A stretch of 8,321 nt of DNA from Melaminivora alkalimesophila (GTDB lineage Bacteria; Pseudomonadota; Gammaproteobacteria; Burkholderiales; Burkholderiaceae_C), in the NCBI RefSeq assembly GCF_000282995.1, contig NZ_ALEE01000637.1, positions 1-8,321 on the forward strand, given 5' to 3'. The position numbers and the translations under genes are program-made. The notes under the pieces are model-generated. The model did no database searches. It was not told where the DNA came from and saw nothing but the letters and a program-made list of their open reading frames with translations. Shown here one piece after another: positions 1 to 7,126 of the stretch; positions within the stretch are counted from its first letter, which is position 1, and the number at the start of each line of letters is the position of its first letter.

Positions 1-3000
1 CGCCGATTCCCGCCATGTCCATGATCAGCTACGCCGCCGGCACGCGGTATCTCTCGCTGATCGGCGGCGTGTGCATGAGCTTCTACGACTGGTACTGCGA
101 CCTGCCGCCCTCGTCCCCGCAGGTCTGGGGCGAGCAGACGGACGTGCCCGAGAGCGCCGACTGGTACAACTCCGGCTACATCATCGCCTGGGGCTCGAAC
201 GTGCCGCAGACGCGCACGCCGGACGCCCACTTCTTCACCGAGGTGCGCTACAAGGGCACCAAGACGGTGGCGGTGACGCCCGACTTCTCCGAGGTCGCCA
301 AGCTCTCCGACATCTGGCTGCACCCCAAGCAGGGCACGGATGCGGCCGTCGCCATGGCCATGGGCCACGTGATCCTCAAGGAGTTCTATTTCCCCGACCA
401 TGGGGAGCGGAGCAGCTACTTCGATGACTACGTGCGCCGCTACACCGACATGCCGATGCTGGTCACCTTGAAGGAGAAGGTGCTCGAGACCGGCGAGACG
501 GTGCTGGTGCCGGACCGCTACGTGCGCGCCAGCGACTTCGAGGAGAGCCTGGGCCAGACCAACAACCCCGAGTGGAAGACCGTGGCGCTGGACGATTCCG
601 GCCGCGTGGTCGTGCCTCAAGGAGCCATCGGCTTCCGCTGGGGCCCGGACGGGCGCGCCGACAAGGGCCAGTGGAACCTGGAGCCCAAGGACGCCCAGGA
701 CGGGCGCGAGGTGCGCCTGCGCCTGTCGCTGCTGGAGGACGAGGGCGGCGCGCCCGAGACCGCGCGCGTGGGTTTCCCGTATTTCGGCGGCATTGCCTCG
801 GAGCATTTCCCGAACAACCCGCAATCCGACGTGCTGGTGCGCACCGTGCCGGTGCAGCGCATGCAGCTGGCCGGGGGCGAGACGCTGGTCGCCACGGTGT
901 TCGACCTGCAGGTGGCGAACTACGGCGTGGCGCGCGGGCTCCCGGGCGAATTCGCCGCCAAGGGCTTCGACGACGACCACCCCTACACGCCCGCCTGGCA
1001 GGAGAAGATCACCGGCACGCCGCGCGACCAGATCACCACCGTGGCGCGCGAGTTCGCGCAGAACGCGCACGACACCGAGGGCCGCTCCATGGTCATCATC
1101 GGCGCGGCGATGAACCACTGGTACCACTGCGACATGAACTACCGCGGCGTCATCAACATGCTGATGATGTGCGGCTGTATCGGCAAGAGCGGTGGCGGCT
1201 GGGCGCACTACGTGGGCCAGGAGAAGCTGCGCCCGCAGACCGGCTGGACGCTCCTGGCCTTCGCCCTGGACTGGATCCGCCCGCCGCGCTGGCAGAACTC
1301 GACGAGCTTCTTCTACGCCCACACCGACCAGTGGCGCTACGAGAAGATCGGTGTGGAAGAAGTGCTTTCGCCGCTGGCCGACCGCACCGAATACGGCGGC
1401 AGCATGATCGATTACAACGTGCGCGCCGAGCGCATGGGCTGGCTGCCGTCGGCGCCGCAGCTCAAGACCAATCCGCTGCAGGTGGTGCGCGACGCCGAGG
1501 CCGCTGGCCAGGATCCGAAGGACTACGCGGTGGCGGGTCTGAAGAGCGGCAGCCTGAAGATGAGCTGCATCGACCCCGATCACCCGGACAACTGGCCGCG
1601 CAACATGTTCGTGTGGCGCTCCAACATCCTGGGGTCCTCGGGCAAGGGCCACGAGTACTTCCTCAAGCACCTGCTGGGCACCGGCAACGGCGTGCAGGGC
1701 AAGGACCTGGGCCCCGAGGAGGCCAAGCCCCAGGAGGTGGTCTGGCACGACCAGGCGCCCGAGGGCAAGCTGGACCTGCTGGTCACGCTGGACTTCCGCA
1801 TGAGCACCACCTGCCTGTACTCGGACATCGTGCTGCCGACGGCCACCTGGTACGAGAAGAACGACCTCAACACCAGCGACATGCACCCCTTCATCCACCC
1901 GCTGTCGACGGCGGTGGACCCGGCCTGGCAGGCGCGCAGCGACTGGGACATCTACAAGGGCATCGCCCAGAAGTTCAGCGAGCTGTGCCCGGGCCACCTG
2001 GGTGTCGAGCGCGAGCTGGTGCTGTCGCCGCTGATGCACGACTCGCCCGCCGAGCTGGCGCAGCCCTTCGGCGTGTCCGACTGGGCGCGCGGCGAGTGCG
2101 AGCTGATTCCCGGCAAGACCGGCCCGCAAATGACGGTGGTCGAGCGCGACTATCCGAACGTCTACAAGCGCTTCACGGCCCTGGGGCCGTTGATGGACAA
2201 GCTGGGCAACGGCGGCAAGGGCATCAGCTGGGATACCAAGCTCGAAGTCACGCAGCTGGGGCAGCTCAACGGCGTGGTGCGCGAGCCCGGCGTGACGCAA
2301 GGCATGCCGAAGATCGAGAGCGACATCGACGCCTGCGAGGTGGTGCTGCACATGGCGCCCGAGACCAACGGCCACGTCGCCGTGAAGGCCTGGGAATCGC
2401 TGGGCAAGCAGACCGGGCGCGACCACACGCATCTGGCGCTGCACCGCGAGGACGAGAAGATTCGCTTTCGCGACATCCAGGCGCAGCCACGCAAGATCAT
2501 CAGCTCGCCCACCTGGAGCGGACTCGAGAGCGAGACCGTGAGCTACAACGCCGGCTACACCAACGTCCATGAGCTGATCCCATGGCGCACGCTCACCGGG
2601 CGCCAGCAGTTCTACATGGACCACCCGTGGATGATCGCCTTCGGTGAGGGCTTCTCCAGCTACCGCCCGCCGGTCGACCTGAAGGCCACGGCCGAGGTCA
2701 TGGGCAGGAAGCCCAACGGCAACCCCGAGATCCAGCTGAACTTCATCACGCCGCACCAGAAGTGGGGCATCCACTCGACCTACACCGACAACCTGCTGAT
2801 GCTCACCCTGAGCCGCGGCGGGCCCATCGTCTGGGTCAGCGAGGAGGATGCCAAGCGCGCCGGCATCGAGGACAACGACTGGATCGAGCTGTTCAACGTC
2901 AACGGCGCGCTCACCGCGCGCGCCGTGGTCAGCCAGCGCGTCAAGCCCGGCATGGTGATGATGTACCACGCGCAGGAAAAGATCGTGAACACCCCCGGCT

Positions 3001-3239
3001 CGGAGATGACGCACGTGCGCGGCGGCATCCACAACTCGGTCACGCGCGTGGTCTTGAAGCCCACGCACATGATCGGCGGCTACGCGCAGTTCAGCTACGG
3101 CTTCAACTACTACGGAACCATTGGCACCAACCGCGACGAGTTCATCGTCCTGCGCAAGATGAAGAAGATCGACTGGCTCGATACCCCCGTGGCCGATCAA
3201 CTGATCAAGCCCACGCTGGACCAAGGAGAAACGGCATGA
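1..3239 (+). CDS. narG: Respiratory nitrate reductase alpha subunit NarG (5' truncated by window edge)
   Basis: This is the catalytic subunit of membrane-bound nitrate reductase. It reduces nitrate to nitrite at a Mo-bisMGD centre on the cytoplasmic face. The frame is open from base 3 (Pro-Ile-Pro-Ala-Met...) to the TGA at 3237-3239, giving 1078 visible residues that closely follow E. coli NarG as I remember it (1247 aa). The motif SFYDWYCDLPP (codons from base 78) holds the Asp that ligates molybdenum (Asp222 in E. coli; codon 87-89 here). From that alignment about 190 N-terminal residues are missing, including the His/Cys ligands of the FS0 cluster. Other hallmarks are the NVPQTRTPDAHF stretch (about 200-235), NHWYHCDMNYRG (about 1110-1145), GKSGGGWAHYVGQEK (about 1185-1227) and the C-terminal molybdopterin-dinucleotide-binding domain (about 2750-3200). 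No frameshift or internal stop is seen. The start codon and promoter lie upstream of the window. The 3' end overlaps narH by 4 nt. Confidence 0.98.
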   Translation, partial: PIPAMSMISYAAGTRYLSLIGGVCMSFYDWYCDLPPSSPQVWGEQTDVPESADWYNSGYIIAWGSNVPQTRTPDAHFFTEVRYKGTKTVAVTPDFSEVAKLSDIWLHPKQGTDAAVAMAMGHVILKEFYFPDHGERSSYFDDYVRRYTDMPMLVTLKEKVLETGETVLVPDRYVRASDFEESLGQTNNPEWKTVALDDSGRVVVPQGAIGFRWGPDGRADKGQWNLEPKDAQDGREVRLRLSLLEDEGGAPETARVGFPYFGGIASEHFPNNPQSDVLVRTVPVQRMQLAGGETLVATVFDLQVANYGVARGLPGEFAAKGFDDDHPYTPAWQEKITGTPRDQITTVAREFAQNAHDTEGRSMVIIGAAMNHWYHCDMNYRGVINMLMMCGCIGKSGGGWAHYVGQEKLRPQTGWTLLAFALDWIRPPRWQNSTSFFYAHTDQWRYEKIGVEEVLSPLADRTEYGGSMIDYNVRAERMGWLPSAPQLKTNPLQVVRDAEAAGQDPKDYAVAGLKSGSLKMSCIDPDHPDNWPRNMFVWRSNILGSSGKGHEYFLKHLLGTGNGVQGKDLGPEEAKPQEVVWHDQAPEGKLDLLVTLDFRMSTTCLYSDIVLPTATWYEKNDLNTSDMHPFIHPLSTAVDPAWQARSDWDIYKGIAQKFSELCPGHLGVERELVLSPLMHDSPAELAQPFGVSDWARGECELIPGKTGPQMTVVERDYPNVYKRFTALGPLMDKLGNGGKGISWDTKLEVTQLGQLNGVVREPGVTQGMPKIESDIDACEVVLHMAPETNGHVAVKAWESLGKQTGRDHTHLALHREDEKIRFRDIQAQPRKIISSPTWSGLESETVSYNAGYTNVHELIPWRTLTGRQQFYMDHPWMIAFGEGFSSYRPPVDLKATAEVMGRKPNGNPEIQLNFITPHQKWGIHSTYTDNLLMLTLSRGGPIVWVSEEDAKRAGIEDNDWIELFNVNGALTARAVVSQRVKPGMVMMYHAQEKIVNTPGSEMTHVRGGIHNSVTRVVLKPTHMIGGYAQFSYGFNYYGTIGTNRDEFIVLRKMKKIDWLDTPVADQLIKPTLDQGETA
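3223..3228 (+). promoter_or_regulatory. Shine-Dalgarno site of narH
   Basis: AAGGAG lies 7 nt before the ATG at 3236, inside the last codons of narG. The narH frame stays open for 158 codons upstream, so this site, together with the match to the NarH N-terminus (MxIRxQxGMVLNLDKC), fixes the start. Confidence 0.85.
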
Positions 3240-4759
3240 GAATCCGCGCGCAAATCGGCATGGTGCTGAACCTGGACAAGTGCATCGGCTGCCACACCTG
3301 TTCCGTCACCTGCAAGAACGTCTGGACCAGCCGCCCGGGCATGGAGTACGCCTGGTTCAACAACGTCGAGACCAAGCCCGGCATCGGCTACCCCAAGGAC
3401 TGGGAGAACCAGGACCGCTGGAACGGCGGCTGGGTGCGCCGCGCCGACGGCTCCATCGTTCCGCGCCAGGGCGCGAGGTGGAAGCTGCTCATGCGCATCT
3501 TCGCCAACCCCAACCTGCCGGAGATCGACGACTACTACGAGCCCTTCACCTTCGACTACGCCCACCTGCAATCGGCGCCCGAGATGAGCACCTCGCCCAC
3601 CGCCAAGCCGAGGAGCCTGATCACCGGCAAGCAGATGGACAAGATCGTCTGGGGCCCGAACTGGGAGGAGATCCTCGGCGGCGAGTTCGAGAAGCGCAGC
3701 AAGGACAAGAACTTCGACGACATCCAGAAGGAGATGTACGGCCAGTTCGAGAACACCTTCATGATGTACCTGCCGCGCCTGTGCGAGCACTGCCTGAACC
3801 CGACCTGCGTCGCATCGTGCCCCTCGGGCTCGATCTACAAGCGCGAGGAAGACGGCATCGTCCTCATCGACCAGGACAAGTGCCGCGGCTGGCGCATGTG
3901 CGTCTCGGGCTGCCCCTACAAGAAGATCTACTACAACTGGAAGAGCGGCAAGGCCGAGAAGTGCATCTTCTGCTATCCGCGCATCGAGGCGGGGCAGCCG
4001 ACGGTGTGCTCGGAGACCTGCGTGGGCCGCATCCGCTATCTGGGCGTGCTGCTGTACGACGCCGACCGCATCCAGGAAGCCGCCAGCGTGGAGCGCGACC
4101 GCGACCTGTACCAGGCGCAGCTGGACATCTTCCTCGACCCGCACGACCCGGCCGTGATCGCCCAGGCGAAAAAGGACGGCATCCCCGACAAGTGGATGGA
4201 GGCCGCGAGGAAGAGCCCGGTCTACAAGATGGCGGTGGACTGGAAGGTGGCCCTTCCGCTGCACCCCGAGTATCGGACGCTGCCCATGGTCTGGTACGTG
4301 CCGCCGCTGTCGCCCATCAGCGCCGCCGCCAACGCCGGCCACCTGGGCGTGAACGGCCAGATCCCGGACGTGAACCAGCTGCGCATCCCGGTGAAATACC
4401 TGGCGAACATGCTCACCGCCGGCGACACCGCGCCGGTGGTGCGCGCCCTGGAGCGGATGCTCGCCATGCGCGCCTACCAGCGCGCCAAGCACATCGAGCG
4501 GCGCGTCGACACCCGCGTGCTGGAGCAGGTCGGCATGGACCAGGCCGAGGCCGAGGACATGTACCAGATCATGGCGATCGCCAACTACGAGGACCGCTTC
4601 GTCATCCCGACCACGCACCGCGAGTACGCGGAGAACGCCTTCAACGTGCGCGGTGGCTGCGGCTTCACCTTCGGCAATGGCTGCTCGGACGGCGTCTCCA
4701 ACGTCAGCCTGTTCGGCCAGGAGAAGAAGCGCACCATTCCCATCAAGGCGGAGATCTGA
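3236..4759 (+). CDS. narH: Respiratory nitrate reductase beta subunit NarH (Fe-S electron transfer)
   Basis: This 507-aa iron-sulfur subunit (E. coli 512 aa) carries electrons from the NarI hemes to NarG on the cytoplasmic side of the membrane. Four cysteine groups are visible: C16, C19, C22 and C26 (CIGCHTCSVTC); C183, C186, C191 and C195; C216, C222 and C226; and C243, C246, C258 and C262. In the third group Trp219 stands where the second Cys would be, the NarH signature that yields one [3Fe-4S] cluster beside three [4Fe-4S] clusters. From the second group onward the numbering is one less than in E. coli. The stretch YKMAVDWKVALPLHPEYRTLPMVWYVPPLSP and the C-terminal NYEDRFVIPTTHRE are also family-typical. 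The ATG overlaps the narG stop (ATGA), suggesting translational coupling that would help 1:1 synthesis of NarG and NarH. The stop is TGA at 4757-4759, with only 2 nt before narJ. Nothing is unusual for the family. Confidence 0.98.
   Translation: MRIRAQIGMVLNLDKCIGCHTCSVTCKNVWTSRPGMEYAWFNNVETKPGIGYPKDWENQDRWNGGWVRRADGSIVPRQGARWKLLMRIFANPNLPEIDDYYEPFTFDYAHLQSAPEMSTSPTAKPRSLITGKQMDKIVWGPNWEEILGGEFEKRSKDKNFDDIQKEMYGQFENTFMMYLPRLCEHCLNPTCVASCPSGSIYKREEDGIVLIDQDKCRGWRMCVSGCPYKKIYYNWKSGKAEKCIFCYPRIEAGQPTVCSETCVGRIRYLGVLLYDADRIQEAASVERDRDLYQAQLDIFLDPHDPAVIAQAKKDGIPDKWMEAARKSPVYKMAVDWKVALPLHPEYRTLPMVWYVPPLSPISAAANAGHLGVNGQIPDVNQLRIPVKYLANMLTAGDTAPVVRALERMLAMRAYQRAKHIERRVDTRVLEQVGMDQAEAEDMYQIMAIANYEDRFVIPTTHREYAENAFNVRGGCGFTFGNGCSDGVSNVSLFGQEKKRTIPIKAEI
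4745..4753 (+). promoter_or_regulatory. Shine-Dalgarno site of narJ
   Basis: The purine-rich AAGGCGGAG ends 8 nt before the ATG at 4762 and lies within the last codons of narH. The narJ frame is open far upstream, so this site supports the chosen start. Confidence 0.65.
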
Positions 4760-4761
4760 GC

Positions 4762-5493
4762 ATGCAAGCCACCCAAGCCCCTGCCGCAGACGCGTCTGCG
4801 CGCGTGGCCGGGCGCCATCCCGGTGCCGTGACGCTGCGCGTGCTGGCGGCCCTGCTGAGCTACCCGGACGCCGCGCTGCGCGCGCACCTGCCGGAACTGG
4901 CGCCCCTGCTGGCGGCCGACGGGGTGCTCAGCGCCAGCCGCCGCGCCGGCGTGGCGGCGCTCGTCCAACACCTGGCCGGCAGCGACCCGCTGGCTGCCGA
5001 GACGGAATACGTCGAGCTGTTCGACCGCGGGCGCGCCACCTCGCTGTACCTGTTCGAGCACGTGCACGGCGACTCGCGCGACCGCGGCCCGGCCATGCTC
5101 GACCTGGGCGAGACCTACGCCAAGGCCGGCCTGCTGCTGATCGAGGACGAGCTGCCCGACTACCTGCCGGCGGTGCTGGAGTTCGTCTCCACCCAGCCGC
5201 CGCGCGAGGCCAAGGGCTTCCTCTCCGAAATCGCCCACCTGCTGGACGCCGTGCACGCGGCGCTCCAGCGGCGCGACAGCCCCTACGTGGCGGTCCTGGC
5301 GGCGCTGCTGGAGCTCGCCGGCCACAAGCCGCAGGCGCAGCACGCCGAGGCCCCGGCCGAGCCTTCCCTGGACGAGAGCTGGGAGGAGCCGGCCGCCTTC
5401 GACGGATGCTCCAGCCAGGGGCAGGCGCGCCCCGGTCAGCCCCAGCCGATCCACATCGTGCGCAAGAACCCCACCCCGCCCCAAGGAGCCTAA
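4762..5493 (+). CDS. narJ: Nitrate reductase molybdenum cofactor assembly chaperone NarJ
   Basis: This 243-aa cytoplasmic chaperone (E. coli 236 aa) is not part of the final enzyme. In E. coli NarJ binds apo-NarGH, including the NarG N-terminus, supports Fe-S and Mo-cofactor insertion and controls docking on NarI. The diagnostic block is residues 83-112 (YVELFDRGRATSLYLFEHVH then GDSRDRGPAM), nearly identical to E. coli NarJ. TLRVLAALLSYPDAALR (24-40) matches the N-terminal helix. WEEPAAFDGC (207-216) and IHIVRK (230-235) match the conserved tail. About 20 Ala-rich residues precede the usual E. coli start; the ATG is preferred because it sits 2 nt after narH with a usable ribosome site. No transmembrane segment or signal peptide is seen. 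The TAA at 5491-5493 leaves 4 nt before narI. Confidence 0.96.
   Translation: MQATQAPAADASARVAGRHPGAVTLRVLAALLSYPDAALRAHLPELAPLLAADGVLSASRRAGVAALVQHLAGSDPLAAETEYVELFDRGRATSLYLFEHVHGDSRDRGPAMLDLGETYAKAGLLLIEDELPDYLPAVLEFVSTQPPREAKGFLSEIAHLLDAVHAALQRRDSPYVAVLAALLELAGHKPQAQHAEAPAEPSLDESWEEPAAFDGCSSQGQARPGQPQPIHIVRKNPTPPQGA
5483..5488 (+). promoter_or_regulatory. Shine-Dalgarno site of narI
   Basis: AAGGAG lies 9 nt before the narI ATG at 5498, inside the final codons of narJ. It selects this start over the second Met (residue 4). Confidence 0.85.
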
Positions 5494-5497
5494 CGCC

Positions 5498-6277
5498 ATG
5501 GACTCGATGTACCGCTTCCTCTTCCAGGTCTATCCCTACGTCTGCTTCGTCGTGTTCGTGGTGGGCAGCCTGATCCGCTTCGACCAGAACCAGTATTCCT
5601 GGAAGAGCGACTCCTCGCAGATGCTGCGCACGGGCCTCCTGCGCTGGGGCAGCAACCTGTTTCACTTCGGCATCCTGTTCCTGTTCTTCGGCCACATGGT
5701 GGGCCTGTTCACGCCGCACAGCGTCTACGGCATCTTCATGAGCGCGCAGACCAAGCAGATGCTGGCCGTCACGGCCGGCGGCGTGGCCGGGGCGATCTGC
5801 TTCGTCGGCCTGACCATGCTGCTGGTGCGCCGCCTGACCGACCCGCGCATCCGCTACACCAGCCATCCCACCGACATCGCAGTGTTGGTGGTGCTGTGGA
5901 TCCAGCTGTCGCTGGGCCTCTTGACCCTGCCGCAATCGCTGCAGCACACCGACGGCAGCGCCATGCTGATCCTGGCCGACTGGGCGCAGCGCATCGTCAC
6001 GCTGCGCCCGGTGGATGCCTCGGCCGTGGCCGCGCTGCACTGGACCTTCCAGGTGCACATCGTGCTGGGCGTGACCATCTTCCTGCTGTTCCCTTTCAGC
6101 CGGCTGGTGCACGTGTGGAGCGGCTTTGCCTCCGTTGCATACTTGTTCCGCCCCTACCAGATGGTGCGCGCCCGTCGCCTGAACGTGCCTGCCGGCCAGA
6201 ACCTGCCCGGCCAGGCGAGCGCGGTGCCCACCCCGGTGGTGGCCGACGCCATCGACAACCCGCGCGCCACGCGCTGA
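5498..6277 (+). CDS. narI: Respiratory nitrate reductase gamma subunit NarI (cytochrome b)
   Basis: This 259-aa integral membrane cytochrome b oxidises quinol at the periplasmic side, passes electrons through two b-type hemes to NarH and anchors NarGH to the membrane. Five hydrophobic segments are apparent at about residues 10-28, 51-72, 88-110, 126-146 and 182-202. The heme ligands are His56 (LFH), His66 (FGH), His187 (QVH) and His205 (LVH), at the same numbers as in E. coli NarI. The motifs SSQML, SNLFHFGIL, LLTLPQSLQHTDGS and FLLFPFSRLVHVWS are conserved. E. coli NarI (225 aa) ends soon after the YQLVRAR motif. Here YQMVRAR (220-226) is followed by about 33 more residues, rich in Pro, Ala and Val, probably a cytoplasmic tail. 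The start is supported by AAGGAG 9 nt upstream. The stop codon lies in the loop of a predicted hairpin. Confidence 0.97.
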   Translation: MDSMYRFLFQVYPYVCFVVFVVGSLIRFDQNQYSWKSDSSQMLRTGLLRWGSNLFHFGILFLFFGHMVGLFTPHSVYGIFMSAQTKQMLAVTAGGVAGAICFVGLTMLLVRRLTDPRIRYTSHPTDIAVLVVLWIQLSLGLLTLPQSLQHTDGSAMLILADWAQRIVTLRPVDASAVAALHWTFQVHIVLGVTIFLLFPFSRLVHVWSGFASVAYLFRPYQMVRARRLNVPAGQNLPGQASAVPTPVVADAIDNPRATR

Positions 6278-6290
6278 GCGCCCGGCGCGC
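6262..6290 (+). other. Nested GC-rich hairpin around the narI stop codon
   Basis: GCGCGCC (6262-6268) can pair with GGCGCGC (6284-6290). Inside it GCGC (6271-6274) can pair with GCGC (6278-6281), leaving the narI stop TGA as a 3-nt loop, for 11 G-C pairs in all. It is followed by CTGCCCC rather than a T tract, so it is not a classical intrinsic terminator. It ends 7 nt before the ribosome site of the next gene. It could stabilise the narGHJI mRNA end or damp downstream expression. Chance hairpins are common at this GC content. Confidence 0.4.
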
Positions 6291-6297
6291 CTGCCCC

Positions 6298-6302
6298 AAG
6301 GA
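6298..6302 (+). promoter_or_regulatory. Shine-Dalgarno site of the isomerase gene
   Basis: AAGGA lies 9 nt before the ATG at 6312 in a purine-rich run. It supports that start. Confidence 0.75.
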
Positions 6303-6311
6303 AAGCATCCC

Positions 6312-7097
6312 ATGACAGCCACCACCGCCGCCGCGCCGGCCGCGAGCATCAACGGCGTGGCCCTGACCGCCGCAGGCGAGCAGGTCACGCCCGAAGAGCT
6401 GCGCCAGCGCGCCTGCACCGAGCTGCTGCGCCAGGCGGCGCAGCGCGCCGGCCTGCTCGCGCAGGACGACCCCGCACCCCAGGCGGGTGCCATCAGCGAG
6501 GCCGCCAGCGACGCCATCGAGCGCTGGCTGGACCAGCACATCGAGCTGCCCGAGCCCACCGAGGAGGCGTGCCGCCGCCACTACGCCGCCCACGGCGCGC
6601 GCTACCGGCGCGGCGAGCGCGTGCGCATGCGCCACATCCTGTTCGGCGTGACGCCCGGCGTGGACGTGGGGGCGCTGCGCTCGCGCGCCGAGAGCTGCCT
6701 GCTGGACGTGCGCTGCCACGACGGCTCGGCCTCGGAGGCCTTCGGCCGGGCGGCGCGCGAGTTGTCGAACTGCCCGAGCGGCGCCGAGGGCGGGGAGCTG
6801 GGCTGGGTGACGGCCGAGGAGTGCGCCCCGGAGCTGGCGCAGGAGATCTTCGGCCGCGCCGAGGTGGGTGTGTTGCCGCGCCTGGTGCACAGCCGCTTCG
6901 GCCTGCACGTGGTGGAGGTGCTGGAGCGCGACCCCGGCCAGGAGCAGCCCTTCGAGGCGGTGCGCGGCGCGGTACGCACCGCGCTGCGCCAGCAGTCCTG
7001 GGTGACGGCGATGCGCCAGTGCCTGCAGCTGCTGGCCGCCGAGGCCGAGGTGCGCGGCGTGGAGCTCGACGAGGCCACCTCGCCGCTGGTCCAGTAA
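6312..7097 (+). CDS. Parvulin-type peptidyl-prolyl cis-trans isomerase, nar-operon associated (NifM-like)
   Basis: This 261-aa protein has an N-terminal helical region (about 1-100) and a C-terminal PpiC/parvulin domain (about 102-206). Domain hallmarks are MRHILF (106-111), FGRAARELSNCPS (144-156), GGELGW (160-165), EIFGRAEVG (178-186) and the SRFGLHVVEV strand (194-203). His108 and His199 fit the two conserved parvulin active-site histidines. There is no signal peptide or membrane segment, so unlike periplasmic SurA or PpiD it should be cytoplasmic, where NarGH is assembled. The two-part layout resembles NifM, the isomerase that matures nitrogenase Fe protein. In Pseudomonas aeruginosa a similar gene (PA3871) sits between narI and moaA1, so the position is conserved, but the client is not established to my knowledge. 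The gene lies 34 nt after narI with its own ribosome site and probably belongs to the same transcript. A role in folding nitrate reductase is inference. Confidence 0.9.
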   Translation: MTATTAAAPAASINGVALTAAGEQVTPEELRQRACTELLRQAAQRAGLLAQDDPAPQAGAISEAASDAIERWLDQHIELPEPTEEACRRHYAAHGARYRRGERVRMRHILFGVTPGVDVGALRSRAESCLLDVRCHDGSASEAFGRAARELSNCPSGAEGGELGWVTAEECAPELAQEIFGRAEVGVLPRLVHSRFGLHVVEVLERDPGQEQPFEAVRGAVRTALRQQSWVTAMRQCLQLLAAEAEVRGVELDEATSPLVQ

Positions 7098-7126
7098 CCG
7101 GCTCCACCGCCCGGGGTCCGTCCGCC

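Noticed and set aside
572..2572. Long + strand reading frame of 666 codons inside narG
   Set aside because: It is a frame shadow in GC-rich DNA. The product is Arg/Ala/Gly-rich low-complexity sequence with no family resemblance, and the NarG frame is continuous and conserved here.
3881..3913. Apparently missing cysteine in the third NarH cluster motif (Trp219)
   Set aside because: This is the normal NarH signature that gives the [3Fe-4S] cluster, not a defect.
3197..4618. Minus-strand frame of 473 codons opposite narH
   Set aside because: The translation is a compositionally biased run of Val, Leu, Ala, His and Asp, typical of the antisense of a GC-rich gene. No ribosome site or motif was seen, and the opposite strand is unmistakably narH.
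4928..6559. Minus-strand frame of 543 codons opposite narJ, narI and the isomerase
   Set aside because: It spans three real genes and their junctions and has a low-complexity Arg/Ala/Pro/Gly product with no recognisable domain.
7098..7126. Terminator between the isomerase and carbonic anhydrase genes
   Set aside because: No stable inverted repeat followed by a T run was found; the GC-rich gap is short and permits read-through.
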